Shown: piece after piece, positions 45,233 to 55,700 of the stretch | How positions within the stretch are numbered: position 1 is the first letter of the stretch | Layout: every line of letters begins with the position of its first letter | Source: Ypsolopha sequella | Lineage: Eukaryota; Arthropoda; Insecta; Lepidoptera; Ypsolophidae | DNA length: 64,000 bases | Reading direction: 5' to 3' | NCBI GenBank assembly: GCA_934047225.1 | Contig: OW203991.1 | Span: 8,432,001-8,496,000 of the forward strand | The notes under the pieces: generated by a model | Databases searched by the model: none | What the model was told of the DNA's origin: nothing | Seen by the model: only the letters and a program-made list of their open reading frames with translations | Position numbers and translations under genes: made by a program

Positions 45233-45425
45233 ACGATAAAGTGTGTTGAACACAATTTTGTATGGCGACGGCTCTAATAGCATTCACAGTGTCTTTGAGT
45301 CAGCCAATCACGGCTGGCCTAGTGAACCAATAATGGGCCTTTTGCTCTTTTCAGTCTATGGTGCGATTTTTGAATTATACTTTGTTAGAAATGCATCTTC
45401 CATGTTTTTCATTCGCCGACTTAGC
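45233..45425. repeat. Dispersed repeat K, copy 1
   Basis: GTGTGTTGAACACAATTTTG through GCCAATCACGGCTGGCCTAG to TTTTTCATTCGCCG. A direct copy is at 54823-55032 with about 25 extra bases (GTCGCACATGACGTCAGAA) in the middle. Confidence 0.8.
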
Positions 45426-45667
45426 CCCATTGTAAAAGTTTTCAGTGTTGATTATCACTGGTTAGCGGGAAAATAGTTATAAATTAACACTCTTTATGAA
45501 TATAACCTTATCTTAAGTACTTAAACAAAACAAAGTAAAAGACTATTAATAAGTTACAACAGATTATGTTTATTTTGCGAAATCCATCGCTATGAATACT
45601 CTAAATATTATTAGAGTGCATTACAAACTAGAAAAGATCAATCTGAAACAAACACAAAGACAAGGTC

Positions 45668-45736
45668 AGGATTCGAACCTGCGACCTCTTGTTATCAAGA
45701 CAAGCGCGCTACCAATTATTGCGCCACCGAGGTTCT
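45668..45736 (-). repeat. tRNA-like sequence, left arm
   Basis: The minus strand has a D-arm (GCGC...GCGC), an anticodon arm (CTTGT-CTTGATA-ACAAG, apparent anticodon TGA), a 5-base variable loop, and a T-arm (GCAGG-TTCGAAT-CCTGA). No acceptor stem can form, so it is a tRNA-derived relic, not a tRNA gene. The short variable loop does not fit tRNA-Ser. Confidence 0.7.
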
Positions 45737-45925
45737 TACCCAGACTGGTGAATTCTCCCATCATACTTGTCCACTGTTATTTTTGCTTCTGCCTGATATA
45801 CTATCACGTGAAATCACATAACGCCCTCGTGAGCGTTCTATATGTGCAGTACAGGCTATTATATCAGGCAGAAGCAAAAATGACAGTGGACAAGTATGAT
45901 GGAAGAATTCACCGGTCTGGGTAGG

Positions 45926-45996
45926 AACCTCGGTGGCGCAATAATTGGTAGCGCGCTTGTCTTGATAACAAGAGGTCGCAGGTTCGAATCCATGCC
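45926..45996 (+). repeat. tRNA-like sequence, right arm
   Basis: Mirror copy of the left-arm segment: GGTGGCGCAATAATTGGTAG, CTTGTCTTGATAACAAG, AGGTCGCAGGTTCGAATCC. Again no acceptor stem. Confidence 0.7.
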
Positions 45997-46357
45997 TGGG
46001 GAATTTTTTCAAATTCTTTTCTTTGGGTTTGTTTCTGATTGATCTTTTCTAGTTTGTAATGCACTCTAATAATATTTAAAGTTACAACAGCTCTACTTTA
46101 TTCAATCGAATGTTAAGAAGTAGGTAATCAAAATAAATAAACACGGTATAATTTTTACGATACGGACAACAACTCAGGCTAACTACGTAACGTCTTCTGA
46201 ACGCTATTCATAATATGGGATTTTCTTAACTGTTTAATATATATTGCACAAAAATATACAATGCACAAAGGCGAACTTTACCAGTTTTAACCAGTTTCAA
46301 GGGTAGTGCCAAATAAGTTCATTACTTTATTTATACATATAAACTTTTAATAATAAA

Positions 46358-46518
46358 GCCGATTCTGAAGGCTTGAACTGTAGTTTTAGTGCTGTCAAGA
46401 CTTAAATTTTTCCAAAGTAATTTAGCTTCTGTTTTTCACACTTTGAACTACTTTGCAACGATGAAAATTTAGTTTTGACAGCACTAAAACTAAAGTTAAA
46501 GCCTTCAGAATCGGCTAC
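46358..46518. mobile_element. Foldback MITE family D, copy 1
   Basis: Ends AGCCGATTCTGAAGGCTT with TTTAGTTTTGACAGCACTAA and a mirror. A second, more diverged copy is at 51405-51558. Confidence 0.8.
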
Positions 46519-46559
46519 ATTGTCTACATAAAATCAAGTAGTAATATTAGGTATTTACA

Positions 46560-46850
46560 TATGAAATTGCCATCTGTATATATAAAATTCAAAGTCCTGA
46601 CTGACTGACTGAGTGACTGACTGACTGATATATCAACGCACAGCCTAAACCACTGGTCCTATATACTTGAAATTTTGCATATAGATACCTTATATAGTGT
46701 AGGCATCCACTAAGAAAGGATTTTTCAAAAAACACCCCCTGGGGGTGAAACGGGTGTCCAAAGTTTGTATCGGGAAACAAGATTAGTTAGACTATTTTAT
46801 TCGAGACTTCACAGGAGTACTCATATCCATAAATGAGTAAACATGTGTTT
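46560..46850 (+). repeat. Dispersed repeat beginning AAAATTCAAAGTCCTGACTG
   Basis: GACTGACTGA runs, AAACCACTGGTCCTATATAC and CACCCCCTGGGGGTGAAACG are typical of a widespread insect repeat. It leads into the tandem array that follows. A relative lies at 59850-60010. Confidence 0.6.
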
Positions 46851-46854
46851 CAGG

Positions 46855-47290
46855 TTTTTTCAGAATTCAACCCCTAAAAGGGGGAAATGGGGTGACAAAT
46901 TCTGAAAATCAACATGGGTATCGTTTGAATGGTTTATCGGGTCGCTGATTACGAAAACAACAACGATTTTAAAATCTAACGTGGTGGACGTGAAAAAGGC
47001 TTTTCCAGAATTCAACCCCTAAAAGGGGGAAATGGGGTGACAAAGTCTGAAAACCAACATGGGTATCGTTTGGATGGTTTATCGGGTCGCTGATTACGAA
47101 AACAACAACGATTTCTAAATCCAACGTAGTGGACGTGAAATACCATCATCCCCTGCTGGGTTGCGATAGGGTTGAAATGTTGAAATGTGTAAATATCAAT
47201 ATGGTTGTCGTTTTTATGGTTTTTTGGGACGTTAATTACGAAAATGGGATCGATTTTAAAATTTAATTTTGTGGATATGAAAATTCTTGA
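46855..47290 (+). repeat. Tandem repeat, ~145-bp unit, about 3 copies
   Basis: CAGAATTCAACCCCTAAAAG at 46861 and again at 47006, each followed by GGTTTATCGGGTCGCTGATT. A third, diverged unit starts near 47145. No coding potential. Confidence 0.8.
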
Positions 47291-47400
47291 AAGTATGTGT
47301 GCCAGAGCAAATCAGCTGTAACAGACAGCCACACAAGCGATCCTTTTAAGGTTACATTTTTTCCTTTTGAGGTATCTATCTTTCTATATATCCACAATCT

Positions 47401-47443
47401 ATTTATCTATCTATCTGTCTATCTATCTATCTATATCTATCTA
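47401..47443. repeat. (CTAT)n microsatellite
   Basis: About ten CTAT units with one CTGT. Confidence 0.85.
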
Positions 47444-47524
47444 TATTCCAGCAAAATATCTTTAGAACGGAAGGTGGTTCATCTCTAGGGTTTGGAGCAT
47501 GGGGTGTCAAAAAAACTTTTTTTT

Positions 47525-47720
47525 TATGTCAAAACTTTGACGGCCTGTATCTCCCAAACGGCTGGAGTTAGACCCATGTTGATGGGTGTCTAGGAAAAGG
47601 TCTCGACGAGATCTACTTGCCCAAAGTGTCAAAACTTTACAGGCCCGTATTTCCCAAACGGCTGATGCTAGACACATGATCATGGTACTCTTAGAAAAAG
47701 GCTCGGCGAGATCTAGAAGA
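47525..47720 (+). repeat. Two-copy ~100-bp tandem repeat
   Basis: GTCAAAACTTTGACGGCC (47527) and GTCAAAACTTTACAGGCC (47628) each run on through CCCAAACGGCTG, AGACCCATG/AGACACATG and CGAGATCTA. Confidence 0.65.
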
Positions 47721-48355
47721 CGGTAAAAAAAAGTCTAAAAATTTTTTCCAAAAGATTGATCAGCCAAATCTTCCGAACGTCTAATTACAAGGAGTTTGGG
47801 TTTCAACTATAGTGATCGGTCAACTACATGACCAAAAAAATAAATTTGAATTTGACAGGTTTTGACAGTTTTTTGACAGGTCCAAAAAAGTACTCCGATT
47901 TGCATGAAACGCGGTATCAAGGGGCATTTAGGGTCGCCGATTACGCTGCCATATTCAAATTTGACATTTTTTGACAACTGATAGGAATTTTGACACTTTT
48001 TCGGAAAAACTTCGATCGGTGTGTCCCGGTCTGTGGCACGAGGCCGAAGGCCGAGCAGGGCGCGTTCGTAGTCAGAGCATGCGAGTTTTTCGGCCAAACA
48101 CTACACCTTGCTCCCAAAGGGAGTGAGAGCGCTTAAAATGTTTGTTTCACGTTTGTAATCACGTGCCTCAGTGCAATTCTGTGTTTGCTTTTAGGCATTT
48201 TAACTCATTCACGGCAATGAATTGAATATTTCATAGTCGTGAATTTGGCTGTAGTCGTAAGTGATTTTAATTAATGCTGTTATGATATTATTAAAAATAC
48301 ATTTTTGCTTAAAGATCATTTTTATGAGCGTTTTAATTATTTCTTTCGATATAGT
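47721..48355. other. Repeat-like, non-coding
   Basis: 47855-47885 has TTTGACAGGTTTTGACAGTT. 48035-48080 has a GAGGCCGAAGGCCGAGCAGG core. No exon. Confidence 0.35.
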
Positions 48356-48438
48356 TATAGTTCAGGAAATACAATTTGCACCGATTCGCCTTGTAACTTG
48401 TATGGTGAATCGGTGGAAATTATATTTCCTGAACTATA
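48356..48438. repeat. Hairpin with 35-bp arms
   Basis: TATAGTTCAGGAAATACAAT pairs with the end at 48438. CACCGATTC(G/A)CC closes the stem around a 13-base loop. About 4 mismatches. Confidence 0.7.
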
Positions 48439-50093
48439 CAAAATTAATTTTTTACATGTACCTAACTGCAATCTAATGTTAATTCTATTTGGCCGGCTAA
48501 CGAATATAATTTTTTATAATTTCTTGTTAACCCTGGCCGGGGCATGGGTGCCAGAGGGGTTTCGTAGCGAAATTACGCTTGCATATACCATATTATTGTA
48601 TTTTGTGTAACATGATACAGCATGTTATTCCCGGAAAAGTTTAGACGGACACGGTTCCACACGTGAGCCGCATTGTAATGGAAGACCTTAAAAGGTTAAA
48701 AGCCTGAAACGTGAGGAGGAAAGAAGTGAAGCCTCTTCTTTGTGTCAGATCAAAATGTGTATAAAAATAATCACGTTTTATTGAAGAATTTAGTCGTAGT
48801 GCTAAGAAACCATATTACAGCCACAAATTGATACATGTACATTATTTTTTCGATGAATATTTTCCGTGTTTTTCTCTTAGTTGTGTGAAATAACAAGGGA
48901 TCCTTTTGCGTGGTTGTCTGTCGTTGTTTTTCCTGTTAAACCAGCTTTCATGGCGTTCTCATCTCAATAATTTGTATTAAGGACCCGCTCTTCATACATA
49001 TCTAAAAACCATAATAAGAATAACTCGCGAAAGTGAAACAATTCAATCAAATTTTAGGCTTTCATTCAGTTAGACGGTCAATATGAAGTGGTGTATGTCC
49101 CTGATTTTTTCACAAACATCGCGTTTAAGACCAGAAAAGTATTTAAAATAATGGATTTTTGCCCTAAAATCGAGTACTGTTACAAGGCTTCGTTAAGTGA
49201 TTTATGAACTTTTAACAAGTAAAGTAAGCACATACACCACTTAGAAGTATCATGAATATTCTAATTAATTAAAACAGAATAAAAAATAACAACTAATCGA
49301 GGCACAATTAAGGTATTCGGGAATGATTATTATTTCCAACGCAAAGGGCGAGACTCGTTCAGCACAGTTCGACCGGCGTGGGGTAAAGTGTGAGGCTCTT
49401 GTTTAGACCAGCCAGCCAAATATGCGCTTTATTGTCGCGATACGTCTCGCTTCGAATCGGAGTTGGCGTCGTCCTGCACCGGGTTCTTAAGGCGAATGGA
49501 TACGCCAACTGCAATTTGGACCTCTCTTTGAAGCCCTACTCCTCCCACACGGGTGGTCCAAAAAGTTTCATAAAAATATATGATAGGCATTATAGAGTCA
49601 AAAATAAATTTTAAGTTTCATAAACTGTTTTTCTATTGTAAGTTTTGACAAAAAAAATTGAAAGTCATCGAAAGTTTCACATGATTAACACAAGAATTCT
49701 CTAACTCCTTCCAAACGCCTAAAGCGATTTTAATTATTATTTCACCAAATTATAGGAAATTTTTAGATCTAAAAAATTCAAGTTCAAATTTTTTTTCCGT
49801 TCATGGCGTCCATGTGAAAAGTATTATTTTCTCCTATTTTGCACTAGCCGGAGACGCAGTGGTTGTCGTTACAGCCACTTTTCAAGGCACGTTGAAATGA
49901 ACATTATTTCAATGTCGTTTCCGTTGATATTTGTACCGACACACATCGAGGTGCTTATTTAGCGTGGTCATACGCCTTAAGTGGATGTTTGAATACGGTC
50001 TGAGGGGGCGGATCCTTTTCTACCTAAAATCTTAAAATTATTTCATGTTTTGTGGTCAGTAATATTCCCGTGGTCGATAAGATGAAGTACAGC
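48439..50093. other. Non-coding region, no gene supported
   Basis: 49330-49550 is GC-richer with a 74-codon plus-strand frame, but shows no domain or splice context. 49810-49970 partly matches 42035-42130. Otherwise AT-rich. Confidence 0.35.
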
Positions 50094-50272
50094 GGTTGGT
50101 AAGAAAATTGCAAGAAAATTTTATAGTAACTTCAGAAAAAAATCTGGAATTTCAAGAAAAACGATCCTTTATTCATTGTCGTGGCCCTCAATCGCCCGCA
50201 AGCTGTCAAGGTGATGCTTGCTTTTTTTCTGAAGTAACCATAAAATTTTGCTGCAATTTTCTCATCAACCCT
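50094..50272. mobile_element. MITE with ~45-bp TIRs
   Basis: AAGAAAATTGCAAGAAAATT...TAACTTCAGAAAAAA pairs with the mirror at 50226-50272. Confidence 0.75.
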
Positions 50273-50390
50273 TGTACTTCATCTTATCAAGTAGCAAGTG
50301 TTATTTATTTTGTTTAGAAATTATAACATTTACTACCATCAAAAGTGAAACCGCTGAACCCGGTTTTTGCCCGAGCTCGAGGACCGTTCC

Positions 50391-50815
50391 TTAAGGCGCT
50401 ACGGAAATAAAATCGACACTTTAAGGACTTGCATATCTACTTCAGTAAATAATGTATTATTTTGATTAAATATTATATTATTTTTGGATTCTTTTTCTAG
50501 GGATCTGTTAAAACAGAAACGCGATTGGAGAAATTCGGCTCGATAGAAATATTTATTGAAATGAGGTCCTTTTCGACACCAATTCTCCTGGTTTGGCAAT
50601 TTAGAATGATATGTAGACTGCAACTATATTTTATTAGATGGGTTTTAACGGTATCTAGGACCTGGTTAAACGAAATTTTGATAGCAACGTTAATACATTT
50701 TATATTAATAAAAAACCGACTTTTTGCTACTTTTCCACGAATCCGTCCCTCTCGCACTGAGGATTTTTTCGCATATGGAGTAACAGGGACGCTAAAACTA
50801 AAACAATGCTAAAAT
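50391..50815 (+). mobile_element. TTAA-flanked element J, copy 2 (right end lost)
   Basis: TTAAGGCGCTACGGAAATAA onward, collinear with 55701-56372 but without the 231-bp insertion. It contains CACGAATCCGTCCCT and GGAGTAACAGGGACGC. The right TTAA end is not seen. Confidence 0.8.
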
Positions 50816-51404
50816 TCAGTCCTGCTCTATAGCTTTTGTATTTTAACTGTCAATTCTGCTCTAATCAGATGCCGCGCAAGCAAAACTTCAATTATTATGA
50901 AATCGCGGCTACATTAGGACATTAACAATAATTTCTTCTAGTACATATCTGCGTATGTTGGTTTCGTTTCAATCGGTTTTGAAATATGGAGACTGAATCG
51001 ATTTTTTCGTGAAATTCAGGCTATTTTAAAAGTGTTATAATTAGTAGAAGATTGAAAGTATGATTATTTATAAAGTGTAATTGATAATTGTCTTGAGTCA
51101 AAAAACAAGCCATATTTGTTAAAAAACATTACATTGACGGAACTGAATCCAATGCAAAACTAATGTTTATCATTGTGGAGCCCCTTAATTAAACAGTCAA
51201 GCACCTACTTTACCAACAACCAGCAAAGAAATATTGCTCAATAATTTAAGGGCAAATATGTTTAGTTTTAGTGTTACCTTTCATCAAGTGTTGGGGATTG
51301 TTGGGGATACAAATATGCAAACATAATGGACACTGAAAACTTCATTGGTTTCTATCCTGGCGGAAATTGAACCCGGTCCTTCTGATGGTAGGGAGTTATT
51401 ACAT
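50816..51404. other. AT-rich spacer
   Basis: 51345-51390 has a GAAATTGAACCCGGTCCT box like a tRNA-derived SINE end. No gene. Confidence 0.35.
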
Positions 51405-51558
51405 AATAAACAAGATTTTAATTTTAGTTTTAGTGCTGTTAAAACTCAATTTATTCCAAAGTAAAATCTATAATGTATCTTAAGGACCATTTTGCAATGA
51501 AGAAAATTTAGTTTTGACAGCAATAAAATTAAAATTAAACCCTTCAGAATCGGCTTTA
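51405..51558. mobile_element. Foldback MITE family D, copy 2
   Basis: TTTAGTTTTAGTGCTGTTAA and CCCTTCAGAATCGGCTTTAT match 46358-46518 in the same layout. The left arm is eroded. Confidence 0.7.
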
Positions 51559-51597
51559 TGTCTGCCAAATGTAAGCGACGCGTTACGTAAATAAAAT

Positions 51598-52345
51598 AAA
51601 AAAAACGGCCAAGTGCGTGTCGGGCCACGCGCAGTGTAGGGTCCTGTAGTTGCCCTGCGCAATATGCGAACTTCTTCTCCAAGTACATTTTATAAGTTTT
51701 TTGGACTAATACCATGAAGCAACAAGCCAGTACTCCATGACTAATACACATCGCGCCAAACTTCCAGTACGCTCGAAAGTTGCTCTTCCCAAGAACGGCC
51801 CATACATTTTAATTGTGTTTAGAGGGGACTAAAAGTTTGGCGCCATCTGTACTCGTTAACTTGTAAAGCCTACTTAGCTGTGATAGTTTTCCTTTAATTT
51901 CGTTATGTATACTACAGCCGTGATTTTTTTCACGTCTCCAAATACAACCGTTTCGCTGGCAGGGGGGGGGGGGGGGGCACTTGACTCTAACAAAAATTAA
52001 CACTTTTAAGCTTAATATTTCACAAACGGAACCCTGGATCGAAAAACGGTCCAATATTTTTAAATTACCTACCCAATGACACCCCACACTAAGGGATAGA
52101 CGAGAAAAAAAAATCATCCCCACTTTACGTGTAGGGGAGGTAACCTAAAAAAAATCTTTTTTAAAATTTTACTGTGCCACTTTATTGACGTAATAAATAT
52201 GTACACCTATGCCAAATTACAGCTTTCTAGTACTAATAGTCTCTAAGCTAAGCTGCGGACAGACAGAAGACAGATAGACAGACAGACGGACATGGCGAAA
52301 CTATAAGGGTTCCTTGTTGTTGACTACGGAACCCTAAAAAAAAGA
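51598..52345 (+). repeat. GGCCAAGTGCG-type repeat, long copy
   Basis: Starts ACGGCCAAGTGCGTGTCGGG and ends GGTTCCTTGTTGTTGACTAC then CGGAACCCTAAAAA, with GACAGACAGACGGACATGGC before the end. This long form is a common lepidopteran retroposon-like repeat. Contains a 16-G homopolymer (51962-51977). Confidence 0.75.
51962..51977 (+). repeat. G16 homopolymer
   Basis: Sixteen consecutive G residues inside the repeat. Length is likely variable between individuals and prone to sequencing error. Confidence 0.9.
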
Positions 52346-53636
52346 ATAGACTCATATACAAAATACATTTTAAAAATACCACCACTTATGCACGATTTTC
52401 AAGTATCTCTGTAATCAAGGGCTTTGCAGCCCTAGTTTTGATTTTTCGACGCACACAGAACGGAGAAAAGAACGAAACTATGACAAATTCAAATCCTCAG
52501 CGGAACCCTAAAAGTACGCAATTCCAATATTCCATAGTTATACATGAGCAAACCCGCATTGCACCTCGGGAGAATGTGAGTCGACGCAGTAAAATTCGAA
52601 TTTATGACCTAAATTCAAACTTGATCGTGGAATTCCATAAGGAGATTTTTCTGTTGAAATTTGCTATCAAGTTTTGACGTAATCTTATTAGTAGCATAAT
52701 ATTTTTAAGGATAAGCGCGAAAACGAAACCAAATTTCGGAATTCGTTCTGGTTTCGGTTGAAACGATTGGATTGGGTGCATCAGTGATGCGTTACGAAAC
52801 TGAGCAACATATATTTCGAGAAAAAAAAAACACTTCTAAACGAATTAGTAAGAAATTGTTTTTAAAGTGGATATCACTGCTATCTATTGTTATAACTTTT
52901 TATTGTAAACTGTCATCTCATGCAAACAAAACATGCCGACCTAGATTAGCGTTAAGTCATATAGGTAAGAACTCAATTTTTGTCTCTCTTTGTATGTATG
53001 TGGATCGCGGACGGCCCTCACACACGGGCAGGCGGAAGCGTGTTGTGTGTGCGGACCGACCGCGGTCACCACCCAGCTATGGTTGTGAGATGCTTACCTA
53101 TTGCTACTATAATTTAATATAAGTACCGAACTCCGCAATCACTGATAAACCCTATGGGTTTTTGTTGATTGTGCATTTTTGTAACTAGGTTAAGATTTTT
53201 GAAATTAAAGAAAAATATAAAAAAAAAAAAACTTCTGTGATGGGATTGAAGGGAGTTTTTTTCAAGGGATTACTTCTTTATTCGCATCTCATATAGGGGG
53301 ACCTGTTCAGAACTTAGACGTCACTTCCAGGACGAACATCATGAAAGAAGTTCCGTAGATCAAGGCATTCTCGTATTTAGTACTTGACAATAAAAATACT
53401 TTGTCAGGGGAGTTCTTTCATAAAAATAACTCTTTATTAGGATAATCGAAACGCTTATTGATTGATCTGCGCTTTTGTTGGCAGTTATTTTTAACGAAAG
53501 ATTACTTGGTTTCTTATTACAGATTATTACGTTTTTTAATCTTTCATTAAATGTGTTATTAGTTGTTATTCAAGAATTAAATTACCACGTAAGCGATTGC
53601 AGCGCCATCATTGACATTCTTTTTTTATATGAGTCG
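52346..53636. other. Non-coding, no gene supported
   Basis: The plus-strand frames at 52438-52677 and 52772-53122 have no recognisable domain, and their base use does not differ from the surroundings. 53000-53080 is locally GC-rich. Confidence 0.35.
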
Positions 53637-53940
53637 ATTCTTTTTAGGGTTCCGTACCCAAAGGGTAACCAACGGGATCCTATTACTAAGATTCCGCTGT
53701 CCGTCTGTCTGTCCGTCTGTCACCAGGCTGTATCTCATGACCGTGATAGTTAGACAGTTGAAATTTTCACAGATGATGTATTTCTGTTGCCGCTATAACA
53801 ACAAATACTAAAAAACAGAAAAAAAAACATTTAAGGGGGTTTCCATACAACAGACATGTTTTTTTTGCCGTTTTTATAGATGATGGTACGGAACCCTTCG
53901 TGCGTGACTCCGACTCGCACTTGGCTGGTTTTTTTTAACT
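53637..53940 (-). repeat. GGCCAAGTGCGAGTCGG family, minus copy
   Basis: AGGGTTCCGTACCCAAAGGG at the left and CCAGCCAAGTGCGAGTCGG on the minus strand at the right. Mirror copy at 57493-57785. Confidence 0.8.
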
Positions 53941-54245
53941 TAATTAACGTAACGCGTCGCATACACTTGGCAGATAATATGCCAATATAATTCTTATATA
54001 TTGATTATGATATCTGTGCTGTGGCCGCCATTAATTCTATACTCTATAGCTTCTTTTAGTAAAGAGGTGACTTAAAAACTGACACAATCCGCTGCTATTT
54101 TTACCCTTTGCACAGAAAATAAAATCTGTTTTAGAAAATGCCGTATGTACGTAGACTTTGGATCAGTTCATTTGGTAGATAGGTACTATGCCGGCTATCT
54201 GTATAAAGTCAGTGAATGAAAAACACATGGAAGTCTGATCAGAGC

Positions 54246-54815
54246 CGAAAAACCGGCCAAGTGTGAGTCGAGCCACGCTTTTTTTAGGGTTCCGTACTTA
54301 TGACCAATTATTTCAAACTAGATATTTATTTAATTTTAGGTAATGCTCTAATTCGGTCAGACATAAATATGCAAAATTAAGTTGTTTGAGTATTCGGGAA
54401 CGTAACCCTAAAACTACATTATAAATCGGCGCTTTTAGTATTTGTTGTTTAAATAGAGCATATCCTAACTGCTTTGGTCTTTTAGATAGACCCCGTAACA
54501 AAAATGGTTTAAAAATGGCAACTTTGATAGTACCCTATTCCTTTATTTTTCAAAAAAAATATATAATTATGTACTTAACTCTACTTAATGAGCATCTACA
54601 CAATGAAAGGGTAAAAAAAAATATGTTTCCGCTCCATTTTCATGTATGAGCCCCCCCTGAGAAATAATTTAATTACATTTTAAATTAAAGATTCAGTTTT
54701 AGGGTAACAACATATACAAATATCAGGTTTCTATCTCATTCCGTCTAAGAGCTAGAGACCGGACAGACAGACGGACAGACGATTTGCTATTTGGGTACGG
54801 TACCCTAAAAATGAC
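54246..54815 (+). repeat. GGCCAAGTGTGAGTCGAG family, plus copy
   Basis: Starts AAACCGGCCAAGTGTGAG and ends GGTACGGTACCCTAAAAAT, with CGGACAGACAGACGGACAGA near the end. Confidence 0.75.
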
Positions 54816-54822
54816 CTTACTA

Positions 54823-55032
54823 TGAAGTATGAAGTGTGTTGAACACGATTTTGTATGGCGACGGCTCCAATAGCATTCACAGGGTCTTTGAGTCTGCCAA
54901 TCACGGCTGGCCTAGTGTCGCACATGACGTCAGAACGAACCAATCATGAGTCTTTTGGCCTTTTCAGTCCTTGGTGCCATTTTCGAATTACACTTTGTTA
55001 GAAATGCGTCTTCCATGTTTTTTTCATTCGCC
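54823..55032. repeat. Dispersed repeat K, copy 2
   Basis: Same as 45233-45425 with an internal GCACATGACGTCAGAACG insertion or, in the other copy, deletion. It ends CATTCGCCG where unrelated coding-like sequence begins. Confidence 0.8.
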
Positions 55033-55172
55033 GTATAAAGCAGATTTTTCATGGAGACTGTTAAACGGATGACCACGTCATTCCCAAAATCTACCCCCTC
55101 GTAGTTTTCATTATATCTGCCCACCCAACTAATAGACATTATTAGCGTGATGAAGAGAAGCACGTATGTCAT
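54930..55172 (-). CDS. Hypothetical: possible first exon with signal peptide
   Basis: An 80-codon minus-strand frame. Residues 1-17 (MTYVLLFITLIMSISWV) look like a secretory signal peptide with a clear hydrophobic core. Residues 18-46 are polar (NENYEGVDFGNDVVIRL) and lie in single-copy sequence. From about residue 47 the frame runs into repeat K (TANEKNMEDAF), so the true product, if any, would have been spliced away or truncated there. No downstream exon was found. It could be the start of a small secreted peptide gene broken by the repeat, or a chance frame. The family is not recognised. Confidence 0.25.
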   Translation of the reverse strand: MTYVLLFITLIMSISWVGRYNENYEGVDFGNDVVIRLTVSMKNLLYTANEKNMEDAFLTKCNSKMAPRTEKAKRLMIGSF

Positions 55173-55199
55173 CTCTTCCTATTGTCTGCTTAACAATAG

Positions 55200-55700
55200 G
55201 TTGGTATAATGGCGTTAAGGGCTGCTCATGATATCATGTCGAATGGGAATATTGTGTCTGTAAGTTTCACAGTTTTTTTTTTATTATATAAAGAATAGCG
55301 GGCGCCCTGCAGCGTTGCTCGCACGGATCCCGATTCTCCAAATCCCGTGGAAATTCTCTAAAATCCCTTCTTAGCGGATGTCAACGTCATACAAAGAACC
55401 TGTAGTCCAAATTTCAAGTACCTAGGTCCAGCCGTTTGGTCTAGGCGTTGATAGACCAGTCGGTCTGTCAGGGTTTTCTTGTATATACCTACGTATATAC
55501 GAAAGTAACTCGAAAAATGTTTACGTGGTATTTTTACTTATGAAGATAAAGTTTATTACTTCCCTCTTAATTTTTATTAAAACAATATCGACTTTTGTTT
55601 ACGATTATAAGTGACTAAACCTCATCAAATAAAATTTGGAATATAAGGAATGCTCAGTAAAATTGTGGCAAATAACAACAATATAGATGCCATGGCAACA
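55200..55700 (+). repeat. Dispersed repeat near 55290-55500
   Basis: AGCGGGCGCCCTGCAGCGTT, CTAGGTCCAGCCGTTTGGTC and CTGTCAGGGTTTTCTTG are typical of a common insect repeat. The remainder is AT-rich. Confidence 0.5.

Larger units (their letters stand above)
45602..46078. mobile_element. 477-bp foldback carrying a tRNA-like sequence in each arm
   Basis: Ends TAAATATTATTAGAGTGCAT on both strands. Arms are about 200 bp and nearly identical in reverse, around a loop at about 45800-45860. Each arm holds a tRNA-like segment (next entries). A half-copy is at 8225-8490. A transcript would form a ~200-bp duplex. Confidence 0.9.

Noticed and set aside
45668..45996. Two tRNA genes
   Set aside because: D-, anticodon- and T-arms are present, but the acceptor strands do not pair, and both lie inside a foldback repeat.
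47401..47443. CRISPR-like array or other regular repeat systems
   Set aside because: Only simple CTAT units; no spaced direct repeats of the right size were found anywhere, and the DNA is animal.
52772..53122. 116-codon plus-strand ORF
   Set aside because: No domain, no conserved motif and base use as in the flanking repeats; treated as chance.
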